From Chitinophaga pinensis (GTDB lineage: Bacteria > Bacteroidota > Bacteroidia > Chitinophagales > Chitinophagaceae), in contig CAMAXV010000009.1 of NCBI GenBank assembly GCA_945862385.1, positions 1 through 64,000 of the forward strand: DNA of 64,000 nucleotides, in the 5' to 3' direction. The notes below the pieces were generated by a model, which worked only from the letters and a program-made list of their open reading frames with translations, made no database searches and was not told the origin of the DNA. The position numbers and the translations under genes are program-made. This document shows positions 55,994 to 64,000 of this stretch, piece after piece; within the stretch, counting starts at the first letter, position 1, and each line of letters begins with the position of its first letter.

Positions 55994-57409
55994 ATGAAGC
56001 ATTTGAATAAAAGTATTTTGTCGGAATTACATCCAGGAGATCACCCTGAACTTCCTGATTTCAATCAATTTGAATTACCTGAGAAAGTCTTACAATTTGG
56101 AACCGGTGTGTTACTTAGAGGTCTCCCGGATCAGTATATTCAGGAAGCCAACAACAAAGGCTTGTTTAATGGACGGATCGTGGTTGTGAAATCAACAGCA
56201 AGTGCTGGAGTGGATGAGTTTAACGAGCAGGATTGTCTTTATACGGTTTGTTTCAAGGGTATACGAAATGGGCAACTCGTTGAAGCGTACAAAGTAAATA
56301 ACAGCATAAGCAGGGTTCTATCGGCTGCAAGTGATTGGAGTCAGGTATTGAGCTTGGCTGTTTCGGAAGACCTCGAGATTGTAACTTCAAATACAACTGA
56401 AGTAGGAATGATTTATCAGGAAGAGCTGATTCTTGAAAATATTCCGCAGTCATTTCCCGGACGATTATTGAAGATACTGTACACCAGGTTTATGCATTTT
56501 AATGGTGATAAATCAAAGGGACTGGTTATCATTCCGGCTGAATTGATTGAGCATAATGCTGATGTTTTGAAAACTGTATTGCTGCGGGTTAGTGGATTCA
56601 ATAAATTGTCAGCTGAGTTTGAGGACTGGCTCTTGCAAGCAAATTATTTCTGTAATACACTTGTGGACAGGATTGTTCCAGGGAAACTCAGTGAGGCGGA
56701 TCAGCAACAGGCTGAAGAGTTTTTGGGGTACAGAGACAAGCTTATGATCATGGCTGAACCTTTTGGACTTTGGGCTATCGAATCTTCGGAACCACAGGTA
56801 ATGGAGGTGCTTTCATTTTGTGATGAAGCGGCAGGTTGCATGGTGGTGCCATCCATAGAAAAGTTCAAAGAACTTAAGCTCCGATTATTGAATGCAAGTC
56901 ATTCATTTTCCTGCGGTGTTTCCATGCTTGCCGGACTTAATTACGTAAGGGAGTCCATGCAGCATCCCATTGTTTCAGCATATATCAAAAGACTTGCTTT
57001 GGAGGAAATTGCAGCTTCCATTCAGGGTGAGTCTATAACTCCGGAAGAGGCCAATCTGTTTGCACGAAACGTGCTTGACCGTTTCAGTAATCCCTATCTC
57101 CAGCACCAGTGGAAAAGTATTTCAGCTCAGTTTGCATTAAAAATGAAAGTAAGATGCATGCCCTTGATTAAGCAGTATGCTGAGCGGTATAAAAAGCTAC
57201 CCGAAGGGATGTTAATCGGATTAGCAGCATTTATGGTATTTGAGGGAATACCGATTGAAGATGTTGAAACAGTCATAGCTGATGAAGCAAAGTGGGGCAT
57301 AGATTTATCGCAAATTGATGGGTTGGAACATGAATTGATTCATTTGGTTTCATCGTTATCAGAAAATAAGATAGTTTCAGTTTTAGAAAATTATACAGCA
57401 GGGATATGA
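55994..57409 (+). CDS. uxaB: Tagaturonate reductase (altronate oxidoreductase)
   Basis: Mannitol-dehydrogenase-family enzyme that reduces D-tagaturonate to D-altronate with NADH, in galacturonate breakdown. The 471 residues begin with the NAD-binding region (VLQFGTGVLLRGLPDQYIQEAN), then IVTSNTTEVGM, ELIEHNADVLK, NTLVDRIVPGK and RLLNASHSFSCG with the typical Lys/Asn/His site. It starts four bases after the GH28 fusion and its stop overlaps the uxaC start as ATGA at 57406-57409. Confidence 0.92.
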   Translation: MKHLNKSILSELHPGDHPELPDFNQFELPEKVLQFGTGVLLRGLPDQYIQEANNKGLFNGRIVVVKSTASAGVDEFNEQDCLYTVCFKGIRNGQLVEAYKVNNSISRVLSAASDWSQVLSLAVSEDLEIVTSNTTEVGMIYQEELILENIPQSFPGRLLKILYTRFMHFNGDKSKGLVIIPAELIEHNADVLKTVLLRVSGFNKLSAEFEDWLLQANYFCNTLVDRIVPGKLSEADQQQAEEFLGYRDKLMIMAEPFGLWAIESSEPQVMEVLSFCDEAAGCMVVPSIEKFKELKLRLLNASHSFSCGVSMLAGLNYVRESMQHPIVSAYIKRLALEEIAASIQGESITPEEANLFARNVLDRFSNPYLQHQWKSISAQFALKMKVRCMPLIKQYAERYKKLPEGMLIGLAAFMVFEGIPIEDVETVIADEAKWGIDLSQIDGLEHELIHLVSSLSENKIVSVLENYTAGI

Positions 57410-58809
57410 AAAATTTTATGGACGGGGATTTTTTATTGAGCAATGAAGTGTCTAAGGTATTGTATCATACTTATGCGGCTCCCATGCCAATTATTGATTA
57501 CCATTGTCACCTTAGTCCGAAAGACATGGCAGAAGACAGAAAGTACAATAACCTAAGTGAGGTGTGGCTGCACGGAGATCATTATAAGTGGAGAGCTATG
57601 CGTACCAATGGAGTTGATGAAAGTTATTGCACAGGTATACGAACGGACTGGGAAAAATTTGAGAAATGGGCTGAGACGGTTCCATATACCATGAGAAATC
57701 CATTGTATCACTGGACGCACCTCGAGCTTCAGCGTTACTTCGGCGTTACAGAAATATTGTCTCCCGAGAATGCCAAGGAAATTTACCAGCATTGTAATGC
57801 TTTGTTACATACACCTGAATTTTCCACTTTGAATTTATTGAGGAAAATGAATGTGCAGTTGGTTTGTACAACTGATGATCCGCTGGATGATCTTGCTTAT
57901 CACAAAGCAATGCAGTCTTCTGGTTCGGGTATCCAAATGTTGCCCTCATTCAGACCCGATAAGGCCATGGAAGTTAGTGATACAAGATCTTTTTTAGCAT
58001 ATATCAGCAAGCTAGAAATTGTATCTGGTATTAATATCAATGACTTTCAGTCGTACCTAGATGCCCTGGAGCAGCGCCATGATTTCTTTGCTGGAATGGG
58101 TTGTTCTGTTTCTGATCATGGACTTGAAGAGATCTATGCTGAAGATTATTCCCGGGATGATTTGGAAAATATATTCATTAAACTTTTGGCAGGAGTAGCG
58201 TTGACAAAGCATGAAATTCGCCAGTTTAAATCGGGTATGTTGATTCAATTTGCTGAATGGGATCATGCAAAGGGGTGGGTGCAGCAGTTTCACCTCGGCG
58301 CATTGCGCAATAACAATACCCGGAAAATGAAAGAACTGGGTCCAGATACCGGGTGGGACTCGATTGGCGTATTCAATCATGGTAAACCTTTGTCGAAGTT
58401 CCTGAATCAACTTGATCAGGATGATAAACTGACAAAGACGATACTTTATAACCTCAATTCGGCAGATAACGAAGTCATGGCAACCATGATTGGGAACTTT
58501 AATGATGGCTCTTTTCCCGGGAAGTTGCAGTTTGGTGCCAGCTGGTGGTTTCATGATCAGAAAGATGGTATTATCAGTCAGATTAATATTCTGAGTAATA
58601 TGGGGTTGTTAAGCCGGTTTGTGGGCATGCTTACTGATTCAAGAAGTTTTCTCTCTTTCCCCAGACACGAGTATTTCAGGAGGATTTTGTGTAATTTATT
58701 GGGAGAGGAAGTTGTAAAGGGAGAACTGCCCAATGATGTTAAGTCTATTGGTAAAATGGTAGCTGATATTTGTTACCACAATAACCGGAATTATTTCGGA
58801 TGGAAGTAA
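57406..58809 (+). CDS. uxaC: Glucuronate/galacturonate isomerase
   Basis: Amidohydrolase-fold isomerase that converts D-galacturonate to D-tagaturonate and D-glucuronate to D-fructuronate. The 467 residues hold the N-terminal metal-binding motif DYHCHLSPKDMAEDR, CTTDDPLDDL, FHLGALRNNNTRKMKELGPDTG-type block and FVGMLTDSRSFLSF. It overlaps uxaB by four bases and ends the operon. Altronate dehydratase, KDG kinase and KDPG aldolase, the next steps, are not in the window. Confidence 0.95.
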   Translation: MKNFMDGDFLLSNEVSKVLYHTYAAPMPIIDYHCHLSPKDMAEDRKYNNLSEVWLHGDHYKWRAMRTNGVDESYCTGIRTDWEKFEKWAETVPYTMRNPLYHWTHLELQRYFGVTEILSPENAKEIYQHCNALLHTPEFSTLNLLRKMNVQLVCTTDDPLDDLAYHKAMQSSGSGIQMLPSFRPDKAMEVSDTRSFLAYISKLEIVSGININDFQSYLDALEQRHDFFAGMGCSVSDHGLEEIYAEDYSRDDLENIFIKLLAGVALTKHEIRQFKSGMLIQFAEWDHAKGWVQQFHLGALRNNNTRKMKELGPDTGWDSIGVFNHGKPLSKFLNQLDQDDKLTKTILYNLNSADNEVMATMIGNFNDGSFPGKLQFGASWWFHDQKDGIISQINILSNMGLLSRFVGMLTDSRSFLSFPRHEYFRRILCNLLGEEVVKGELPNDVKSIGKMVADICYHNNRNYFGWK

Positions 58810-58839
58810 TCTGATAATTCAAAAATTTCGAATACGGAG

Positions 58840-58855
58840 TACCCTAAATGGGGTA
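58840..58855. promoter_or_regulatory. Inverted repeat TACCC-N6-GGGTA
   Basis: Five-base arms around TAAATG, 31 bases after the uxaC stop. It could be a regulator site of the following polysaccharide genes or a weak hairpin; the evidence is the symmetry alone. Confidence 0.35.
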
Positions 58856-59007
58856 ATATTTGATAATAATTTCACTAATTATTGCATTTGGTAAAATTCT
58901 TTTGCTAATTGCACAATATTCTATTTGTATAGCATGCTGGTATTAATAGTTTTGGAAAAGTTGATAATAAAATGACAATACCAAGATTTTTTAATATAAC
59001 TTTTGTA

Positions 59008-59015
59008 TATATTTG
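59008..59015 (+). promoter_or_regulatory. Candidate -7 box TATATTTG
   Basis: An exact TAnnTTTG match 160 bases upstream of the receiver gene. No TTG lies at 17-23 bases upstream. It overlaps the second copy of the TATTTGTATAG repeat. Confidence 0.3.
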
Positions 59016-59174
59016 TATAGACGCATTCAATAGTGATTAAATCCTCCAATCTCCTTTTAAAACCGCTCTGGTCCATTCCTGCGTAAAACCTCTTCATTAT
59101 CCTTTTTGGAATACCTGACATGGTCAATTTACATTGGCTGTAGTTACAAATAATTGCCAAAAACCAAACTGTCT

Positions 59175-59567
59175 ATGAGGAGGTCTATCTTAAGTATCAA
59201 TGGTAATAAACCATTCAATTATATTTTAAAAACAGTCTTGTCAGACAAATACAATGTATTCCTGGCTGCTGATCCTGTTTCGGGCTTAAGGATGATCAAA
59301 GAGCAGTTATCTTTGAGTTTGATTCTCATTGATACAGATTTATTTGAGCAGGATGCGATAGATTTTATTTTGCATGTTAAATCAAGTTTGATACATGATA
59401 AGCCAATTATAGTGCTGACATCATCTGATTTGAATTTATTATTATCAAAATTGTCAAGAATTAAATTGGATGAAATATTTATAAAGCCTTTCAATCCAGT
59501 GTTGCTATTACAACATATAGATAAAATGTTGATGCCAGTGAGTTTAAGTTTTCCAATAAGACCATAA
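59175..59567 (+). CDS. Stand-alone degenerate response-regulator receiver domain
   Basis: A 130-residue protein that is a single CheY-like domain. The phospho-acceptor Asp is likely Asp53 (LILIDTDLF), the switch Thr/Ser is Thr82 (IVLTSSD) and the conserved Lys is Lys104 (EIFIKPF). The acidic pair normally after strand 1 is absent (ILSINGNK), so magnesium binding and phosphorylation are doubtful. I start at ATG 59175 (MRRSIL); a TTG at 59154 would add seven residues. No histidine kinase is nearby. It is 18 bases before the sugar transferase, which also begins with a receiver-like domain, so both probably serve surface-polysaccharide control. Confidence 0.8.
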   Translation: MRRSILSINGNKPFNYILKTVLSDKYNVFLAADPVSGLRMIKEQLSLSLILIDTDLFEQDAIDFILHVKSSLIHDKPIIVLTSSDLNLLLSKLSRIKLDEIFIKPFNPVLLLQHIDKMLMPVSLSFPIRP

Positions 59568-59585
59568 TTTTTAATCCACCTTCAC

Positions 59586-60734
59586 ATGAATTCAATAAAT
59601 CATAATCAGTTTGCCTTTTTTAAGGATGAAGTTGGTGATATAACACTTGAGAAGAATGAAGCAGTCAGCGCTCTGAAGTTCATTCATATAAAGGAGTCGA
59701 TGCTTGCAAATGAATTTTATGATTTACAACCGGACCTTGATCTGCCAGTAACCAGTTTTGATCAGGCTTTGAGAATTGTGAATTTATCTTTATCCGGATT
59801 GCTTCCATTACCTGACGCTATTTTGATTGATGTACCATTTCACAGGGCAGAATTTGTTTCTTTCATTGTTTCTTTAAAAGCGATGAAAAGATGCTCTGAG
59901 ATTCCAGTAATTTACAATGCCAAACATTTATCTATTGAATTGGCTCAATCTTTATCTCAAAAAGAGATGATTGATGATGTCATGGAGTTGGATGAAAATT
60001 ATGAATTAATTGCAAATAAAGTTTCATTTTTAAAAAAGGTAAAGAATCATCCTCCAATACCCCATCTTGATAAAGAACTGGTTTTAAAGGAAGAATTCAA
60101 TCAAATGTATCAGTCTGAATATTTTAAAAGATCGCTCGATATTATTATTTCATTGTTGCTTATTGTTGTTTCTTTTCCAATCTTAATCATTATTGCTTTA
60201 GCAATAAAGCTTGATTCGGGTGGAAGCGTGTTTTATACTTCATTACGAGCAGGATGCAGGTATAAAGTTTTTAAACTATACAAGTTCAGAACCATGTGTA
60301 TGGATGCTGATTTGTTAATTGATTCTCTCAATCATCTGAATCAGTATGATGCAAGTGAAAATAGTCAGGCAAAATTTTTAAAAATAATCAATGATCCTCG
60401 CATAACCAAAGTGGGTAAGTTCTTGAGGAAAACAAGTTTAGATGAATTGCCACAGTTGTTTAATGTATTAAAAGGGGATATGTCTCTTGTAGGCAACAGA
60501 CCACTTCCACTATACGAAGCTTCCTCTCTTACAACCAATGCATTTGTTCCCAGATTCATGGCCCCAGCCGGAATCACTGGATTGTGGCAGGTTACCAAGC
60601 GGGGATATGAGAAAATGTCTGCAAATGAGCGTATTAACCTGGACATACTGTATGCAAAGAAAAGATCATTTTTTCTTGATCTTAAAATCATGATGCTGAC
60701 ACCGCTTGCGTTATTCCAGGAATCTGACTCATGA
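59586..60734 (+). CDS. Receiver-like domain fused to undecaprenyl-phosphate sugar-phosphotransferase
   Basis: A 382-residue protein. Residues 1 to about 155 look like a degenerate receiver: strand 1 FIHIKES, strand 3 DAILIDVPF with Asp82, strand 4 EIPVIYNAK lacking the Thr/Ser, strand 5 VMELDE lacking the Lys. A membrane segment (about 184-208) starts the bacterial sugar-transferase domain, with KFRTM (233-237), DELPQ (286-290), GDMSLVGNRP (297-306), PAGITGLWQV (327-336) and the conserved end. It probably transfers a sugar-1-phosphate to the lipid carrier to start an exopolysaccharide or O-antigen unit. The usual N-terminal membrane helices of WbaP/WcaJ enzymes are replaced by the receiver-like part. 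Confidence 0.9.
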   Translation: MNSINHNQFAFFKDEVGDITLEKNEAVSALKFIHIKESMLANEFYDLQPDLDLPVTSFDQALRIVNLSLSGLLPLPDAILIDVPFHRAEFVSFIVSLKAMKRCSEIPVIYNAKHLSIELAQSLSQKEMIDDVMELDENYELIANKVSFLKKVKNHPPIPHLDKELVLKEEFNQMYQSEYFKRSLDIIISLLLIVVSFPILIIIALAIKLDSGGSVFYTSLRAGCRYKVFKLYKFRTMCMDADLLIDSLNHLNQYDASENSQAKFLKIINDPRITKVGKFLRKTSLDELPQLFNVLKGDMSLVGNRPLPLYEASSLTTNAFVPRFMAPAGITGLWQVTKRGYEKMSANERINLDILYAKKRSFFLDLKIMMLTPLALFQESDS

Positions 60735-60795
60735 ATTAATTGTTTGATTTTCTGAGCATTATAATTATTTTTACGTACCCTAATATTGTCTTTTA

Positions 60796-61704
60796 ATGTC
60801 TTTAAACTCTTATCCATTTGTCTCAGTAGTTACTTTAACCTGGAATACCACCTCCATTACATGTGATTTTCTAAGGTCAATTAATGCGCAATGTAATTAC
60901 CCTAACCTTGAAGTGATTGTTGTAGACAATGGCTCAAAGGAAGATCCCACTGAAGCATTCAAGTCAATAAAGCCGGATGTTAGAGTGATACGAAATGGCA
61001 GGAACCTTGGTTTCACCGGAGGTAACAATATTGGTATAAGCTCGGCGAAAGGCGAATATTTGTTTATTGTAAATAATGACACGGAGTTCACCCCAGGACT
61101 GATTGAGGGTCTAATCGAGGTTTTTCAGCAATATCCGGACGCCGGGATGGTTAGTCCAAAATTCCATTATTTCTTTCACAAAGGTATAATTGAATATGCA
61201 GGGTATAATCTTGTTAATCCGTTTACTGGAAGAAACAGTATGGTTGGTTGCAGGGAGAAGGATAATGGTCAGTACGAAAAAATTAGGATTACGAATTATG
61301 CACATGGAGGTGGCATGATGGTCCCTAAAAAGGTGATCGATGAAGTGGGGATGCTTCCAGATGAGTTTTTCATTTATTATGAGGAGCTTGATTGGAGTGA
61401 ACAGATCAAAAGGGCGGGATATAAGATTTATTATCAACCAAAGTCACTCATCTACCACAAGGAATCAATGACTACCGGAAAGGAGAGTCCGTTCAAGGCT
61501 TTTTATCATACCCGGAACCGCATTTTATTCATGGTTAGAAATATGAACTTCTTTCAGCGCTCAGTTTTTCTGCTTTATTTCAGTTTATTCACGGTACCCA
61601 AGAACACCCTGAAATTCATATTCAATAAACAATTTCAACATCTGAGATCATTTTGGAAAGGTATCTTATGGCATTTCAATAATGAAATTACTTTTAATCA
61701 TTAA
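60796..61704 (+). CDS. Glycosyltransferase family 2, rhamnosyltransferase-like
   Basis: A 302-residue GT-A-fold transferase for polysaccharide assembly. The N terminus VSVVTLTWNTTSITCDFLRS, VIVVDNGSKED, GFTGGNNIGI and the metal-binding VNNDTEF are classical GT2 blocks of the WbbL-like type; the C-terminal part FFIYYEELDWSEQIKRAG and YHKES are typical of rhamnosyltransferases. The acceptor and sugar are not known. asnB follows after three bases. Confidence 0.9.
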   Translation: MSLNSYPFVSVVTLTWNTTSITCDFLRSINAQCNYPNLEVIVVDNGSKEDPTEAFKSIKPDVRVIRNGRNLGFTGGNNIGISSAKGEYLFIVNNDTEFTPGLIEGLIEVFQQYPDAGMVSPKFHYFFHKGIIEYAGYNLVNPFTGRNSMVGCREKDNGQYEKIRITNYAHGGGMMVPKKVIDEVGMLPDEFFIYYEELDWSEQIKRAGYKIYYQPKSLIYHKESMTTGKESPFKAFYHTRNRILFMVRNMNFFQRSVFLLYFSLFTVPKNTLKFIFNKQFQHLRSFWKGILWHFNNEITFNH

Positions 61705-61707
61705 GTT

Positions 61708-63609
61708 GTGTGTGGAATAGCTGGTTTTCTGGATTTTAATAAACAAACATCAGCTGCAGTTTTGCAACAGATGACTGACGCTTTAATTCACAGAGGGCCG
61801 GATGACATGGGTTGTGAAGTCTATGATTTTCCTAATTTACAGGTTGGTTTTGGTCAGCGCAGATTATCGATACTGGATTTATCAGCATCCGGGCATCAGC
61901 CCATGCACTTTGGTGACTATACCGTTGATTATAATGGGGAAATTTATAATTTCATGGAGGTCCGGGCAGCATTAGAAAACTGTGGTTATACATTTGACTC
62001 ATCCAGCGATACTGAAGTGATTCTGAAAAGCTATGACAAATGGGGGATGGACATGCTTCATCGTTTTAACGGGATGTTTGCGATAGCCTTACTGGATCGC
62101 CGGCAGGAAAAACTTTTTTTGGCAAGAGACAGGGCAGGTGTGAAACCTTTGCACATATACAGTAATAATAATCTCATACTTTTTGCTTCAGAATTAAAAT
62201 CATTTCACAGGCATCCAAAATTTGAGAAACAGATTGATGTCAATAGCCTGGCGCTTTATCTTCAGTATAGTTATATTCCTGCGCCTTATTCTATTTTCAG
62301 AAATACGAGAAAATTATTACCCGGACATTGGATGTCAGTTGATTTGAAATCTGGTTTCCAGACTGAGGTCTGTTACTGGAACATAGATGATTTTTATGCA
62401 AAGCCAAAATTAAATCTGAGTGATGGAGACGCTATCCTTCAGACTGAATCAATCATGAAAAAGGCCTATGCCTACCGCATGGTATCTGATGTTCCGGTTG
62501 GCGTGTTTTTGAGTGGAGGATACGATAGCTCAAGTGTAGCCGCTCTGTTACAGTCTGATAGAACTGAGAAGCTAAAGACATTTACAATCGGTTTTCAGGA
62601 AGCCAGTTTCAATGAAGCTCCTGAAGCAAAAAAAATAGCCAATTTTCTTGGAACGGATCATACCGAATGGTATGTATCTGCTAAAGATGCTGCAGCAGTT
62701 TTACCTCAGTTGCCTGAAATATATGATGAACCGTTTGCAGATAATTCAACTGTGCCAACAGTTTTGGTTAGTCAGCTCGCATCAAAGCAGGTAAAAGTGG
62801 CACTAAGTGCTGATGGCGGTGATGAGATTTTTGGAGGATATCATAAGTTTAAACAGGCACAGAATTATACTGGTTCATTACCGAATTGGCTACAGGGTGC
62901 ATTGAGCAGTACTATGTCTTTGATAAATCCTGATCATCTTCCTTTTTTCAGGAACAGTTATAACTTTGCAACCCGGTATGAAAAGTTTAAGCTTATTTGG
63001 AAAGCCAAAGATCCTGTTCAGGCAGTAAGGTATATCAGCCAGTACATCACTGAAAAGGAAGTCAATTCTTTCCTTGGTGTTGAATTTGATCGTTATGTAA
63101 CGGAATTTGATAGAAACTGCAGGGCAGGTAACCATAATGATATACTCAATGACTTGCTTGCGTTGGATTTCAAAACTTTTCTGGTGAGTAACAACCTCAA
63201 TAAAGTTGACAGGGCAACAATGTCTGTGGGGCTGGAAGGTCGTGAACCCATGCTTGATGTAAACCTTGTGGAATTCCTTGCTCAGTTGCCAGGATCATTC
63301 AAAATAAGGCAAGGTAAAACGAAATGGTTGCTGAAGGAAGTAGTGCATCGGTATATACCAAAAGAATTGATGGAGAGGCCTAAGAAGCCATTCATAGCCC
63401 CTCTAACAGTTTGGTTTAAAGATGAATTGAAAGAACTGTTGGAATATTACTTATCTCCTGAGAAGTTGACAAAAACAGGTTTATTTGATCCGGGACCCAT
63501 TGTGTTATTGCGTGATCAATACCTTCGGGGTGAGCGGATTCAGTTTCAGAAACTGTGGCAGTTGCTTTCATTTCAACTATGGTACAGCAGGTGGGTCGAG
63601 AAATTATAA
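61708..63609 (+). CDS. asnB: Asparagine synthase (glutamine-hydrolysing), polysaccharide-locus type
   Basis: A 633-residue class-II amidotransferase. Start is GTG at 61708: the nucleophile Cys must be residue 2, and GTG-TGT-GGA gives MCGIAGFL. The N-terminal glutaminase domain (RGPDDMG, DYNGEIYNF) is followed by the ATP-binding synthase domain with the PP-loop VFLSGGYDSSSVA and SADGGDEIFGGY. Copies in surface-polysaccharide clusters are thought to amidate sugars rather than make free asparagine (established for the type, unproved here). Three bases after the GT2 gene. Confidence 0.93.
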   Translation: MCGIAGFLDFNKQTSAAVLQQMTDALIHRGPDDMGCEVYDFPNLQVGFGQRRLSILDLSASGHQPMHFGDYTVDYNGEIYNFMEVRAALENCGYTFDSSSDTEVILKSYDKWGMDMLHRFNGMFAIALLDRRQEKLFLARDRAGVKPLHIYSNNNLILFASELKSFHRHPKFEKQIDVNSLALYLQYSYIPAPYSIFRNTRKLLPGHWMSVDLKSGFQTEVCYWNIDDFYAKPKLNLSDGDAILQTESIMKKAYAYRMVSDVPVGVFLSGGYDSSSVAALLQSDRTEKLKTFTIGFQEASFNEAPEAKKIANFLGTDHTEWYVSAKDAAAVLPQLPEIYDEPFADNSTVPTVLVSQLASKQVKVALSADGGDEIFGGYHKFKQAQNYTGSLPNWLQGALSSTMSLINPDHLPFFRNSYNFATRYEKFKLIWKAKDPVQAVRYISQYITEKEVNSFLGVEFDRYVTEFDRNCRAGNHNDILNDLLALDFKTFLVSNNLNKVDRATMSVGLEGREPMLDVNLVEFLAQLPGSFKIRQGKTKWLLKEVVHRYIPKELMERPKKPFIAPLTVWFKDELKELLEYYLSPEKLTKTGLFDPGPIVLLRDQYLRGERIQFQKLWQLLSFQLWYSRWVEKL

Positions 63610-63626
63610 TCGTCAAAAGATAGAAT

Positions 63627-64000
63627 ATGAAAAAAAATGTGTTAGTAACAGGTGGTGCCGGGTTTATAGGTTCTCATGTAGTCAGATATTGTCTTGAGAT
63701 GGGATTTGAAGTTATTGTACTTGATGACCTCAGTGGCGGCTTTGAAGATCATATTCCCGAAGGTGCACATTTTATTCAGGGAAGTGTTACCGATCACCTG
63801 CTCGTGACAAGTCTTTTTGAGCAGTATAAATTTGACTATGTTTACCACCTTGCTGCATATGCAGCTGAAGGACTTTCGCACTTTATCAGAAGGTTTAATT
63901 ACAATACAAATCTTATTGGCAGTATTAACCTCATCAATGAATCGGTTAAGCATAAAGTAAAATGTTTCGTATTTACATCTTCCATTGCAGTTTATGGGAA
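63627..64000 (+). CDS. NAD-dependent sugar epimerase/dehydratase, 3' end missing
   Basis: The reading frame runs off the window end; 124 residues are visible. The Rossmann motif VLVTGGAGFIGSHVVRYCL, VLDDLSGGFEDHIPEGAHFI and FVFTSSIAVYG, with the catalytic Ser-Tyr region starting at the end, place it with UDP-glucose 4-epimerase-like extended short-chain dehydrogenases. It probably makes a nucleotide sugar for the locus. Starts 17 bases after asnB. Confidence 0.9.
   Translation, partial: MKKNVLVTGGAGFIGSHVVRYCLEMGFEVIVLDDLSGGFEDHIPEGAHFIQGSVTDHLLVTSLFEQYKFDYVYHLAAYAAEGLSHFIRRFNYNTNLIGSINLINESVKHKVKCFVFTSSIAVYG

Larger units (their letters stand above)
58810..59174. other. AT-rich gene-free region upstream of the polysaccharide locus
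   Basis: 365 bases with no supported gene. Seen here: an inverted repeat TACCC-N6-GGGTA at 58840-58855; a direct repeat TATTTGTATAG at 58922-58932 and 59010-59020; and a perfect -7-like box TATATTTG at 59008-59015 without a clear -33 TTG. The rest is AT-rich and I see no RNA gene or clear terminator. Confidence 0.7.

Noticed and set aside
58921-59160. 79-residue minus-strand frame in the gap before the receiver gene
   Set aside because: AT-rich, no recognisable domain, overlaps the TTG/ATG start area of the plus-strand gene, and the composition looks like intergenic DNA.
58839-60783. Shared word GTACCCTAA at 58839-58847 and 60775-60783 as a regulatory motif
   Set aside because: Only nine bases and without the second half at the later site; expected by chance at this length and composition cannot be excluded.
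1-64000. tRNA, rRNA, insertion sequences, prophage or attachment sites
   Set aside because: The gaps are short or AT-rich and show no cloverleaf, transposase, integrase or terminal inverted repeats.

Overview
The window is a chromosomal segment of a Bacteroidota bacterium, most likely of the Chitinophagaceae type (inference). The signs are promoter boxes of the TTTG/TAnnTTTG type upstream of several genes, weak or absent Shine-Dalgarno sequences, an ExbB-ExbD-ExbD-TonB cluster, a NuoG without its molybdopterin-domain C terminus, secreted enzymes ending their signal peptides in AQ, and a plant-polysaccharide locus with GH28, GH105, GH106 and GH32 enzymes. Apart from a few short repeats the DNA carries no mobile element, CRISPR array or RNA gene that I can see.

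Layout. 1-8.6 kb: housekeeping genes: 3' end of dinB, rlmN, two neighbouring pseudouridine synthases, hisS on the other strand, then a small membrane protein, a PstS-like lipoprotein and a TPR protein. 8.6-8.96 kb: a gene-free stretch with a hairpin and arrays of a 7/14-base GC-rich repeat. 8.97-22.1 kb: a complete 14-gene nuoA-N operon for respiratory complex I with its own promoter. 22.2-29.5 kb: a MacB/FtsX-type permease, a large secreted metzincin-type protease on the minus strand, and the exbB-exbD-exbD-tonB energy-transducing operon. 29.5-33 kb: mnmE, an AT-rich pair of glycosyltransferase-like genes, and an FKBP.

33-58.8 kb is a large catabolic locus for pectin-type polysaccharide, L-rhamnose, galacturonate and galactarate. 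On the minus strand GH105, a GntP permease, galactarate dehydratase and 5-dehydro-4-deoxyglucarate dehydratase form one operon. Divergently from it lie a GH106 rhamnosidase and a GntR-type regulator whose N terminus is frameshifted in this sequence. Then come a DUF2256 protein, a class-A beta-lactamase-like hydrolase, a GH32 fructan hydrolase, a rhamnose operon (rhaT, aldolase/dehydrogenase fusion, isomerase, kinase), a LacI regulator, a three-part GH28-GH105 fusion protein, uxaB and uxaC. A 16-base operator-like word occurs identically upstream of the GntR gene and beside the lacI gene, suggesting one regulator links the two halves. No SusC/SusD pair is present in the window.

58.8-64 kb is an AT-rich start of an exopolysaccharide or surface-polysaccharide locus: a degenerate stand-alone receiver domain, a sugar-phosphate transferase with a degenerate receiver-like N terminus, a GT2 glycosyltransferase, an asparagine synthase and the beginning of a sugar-nucleotide epimerase that runs off the window.
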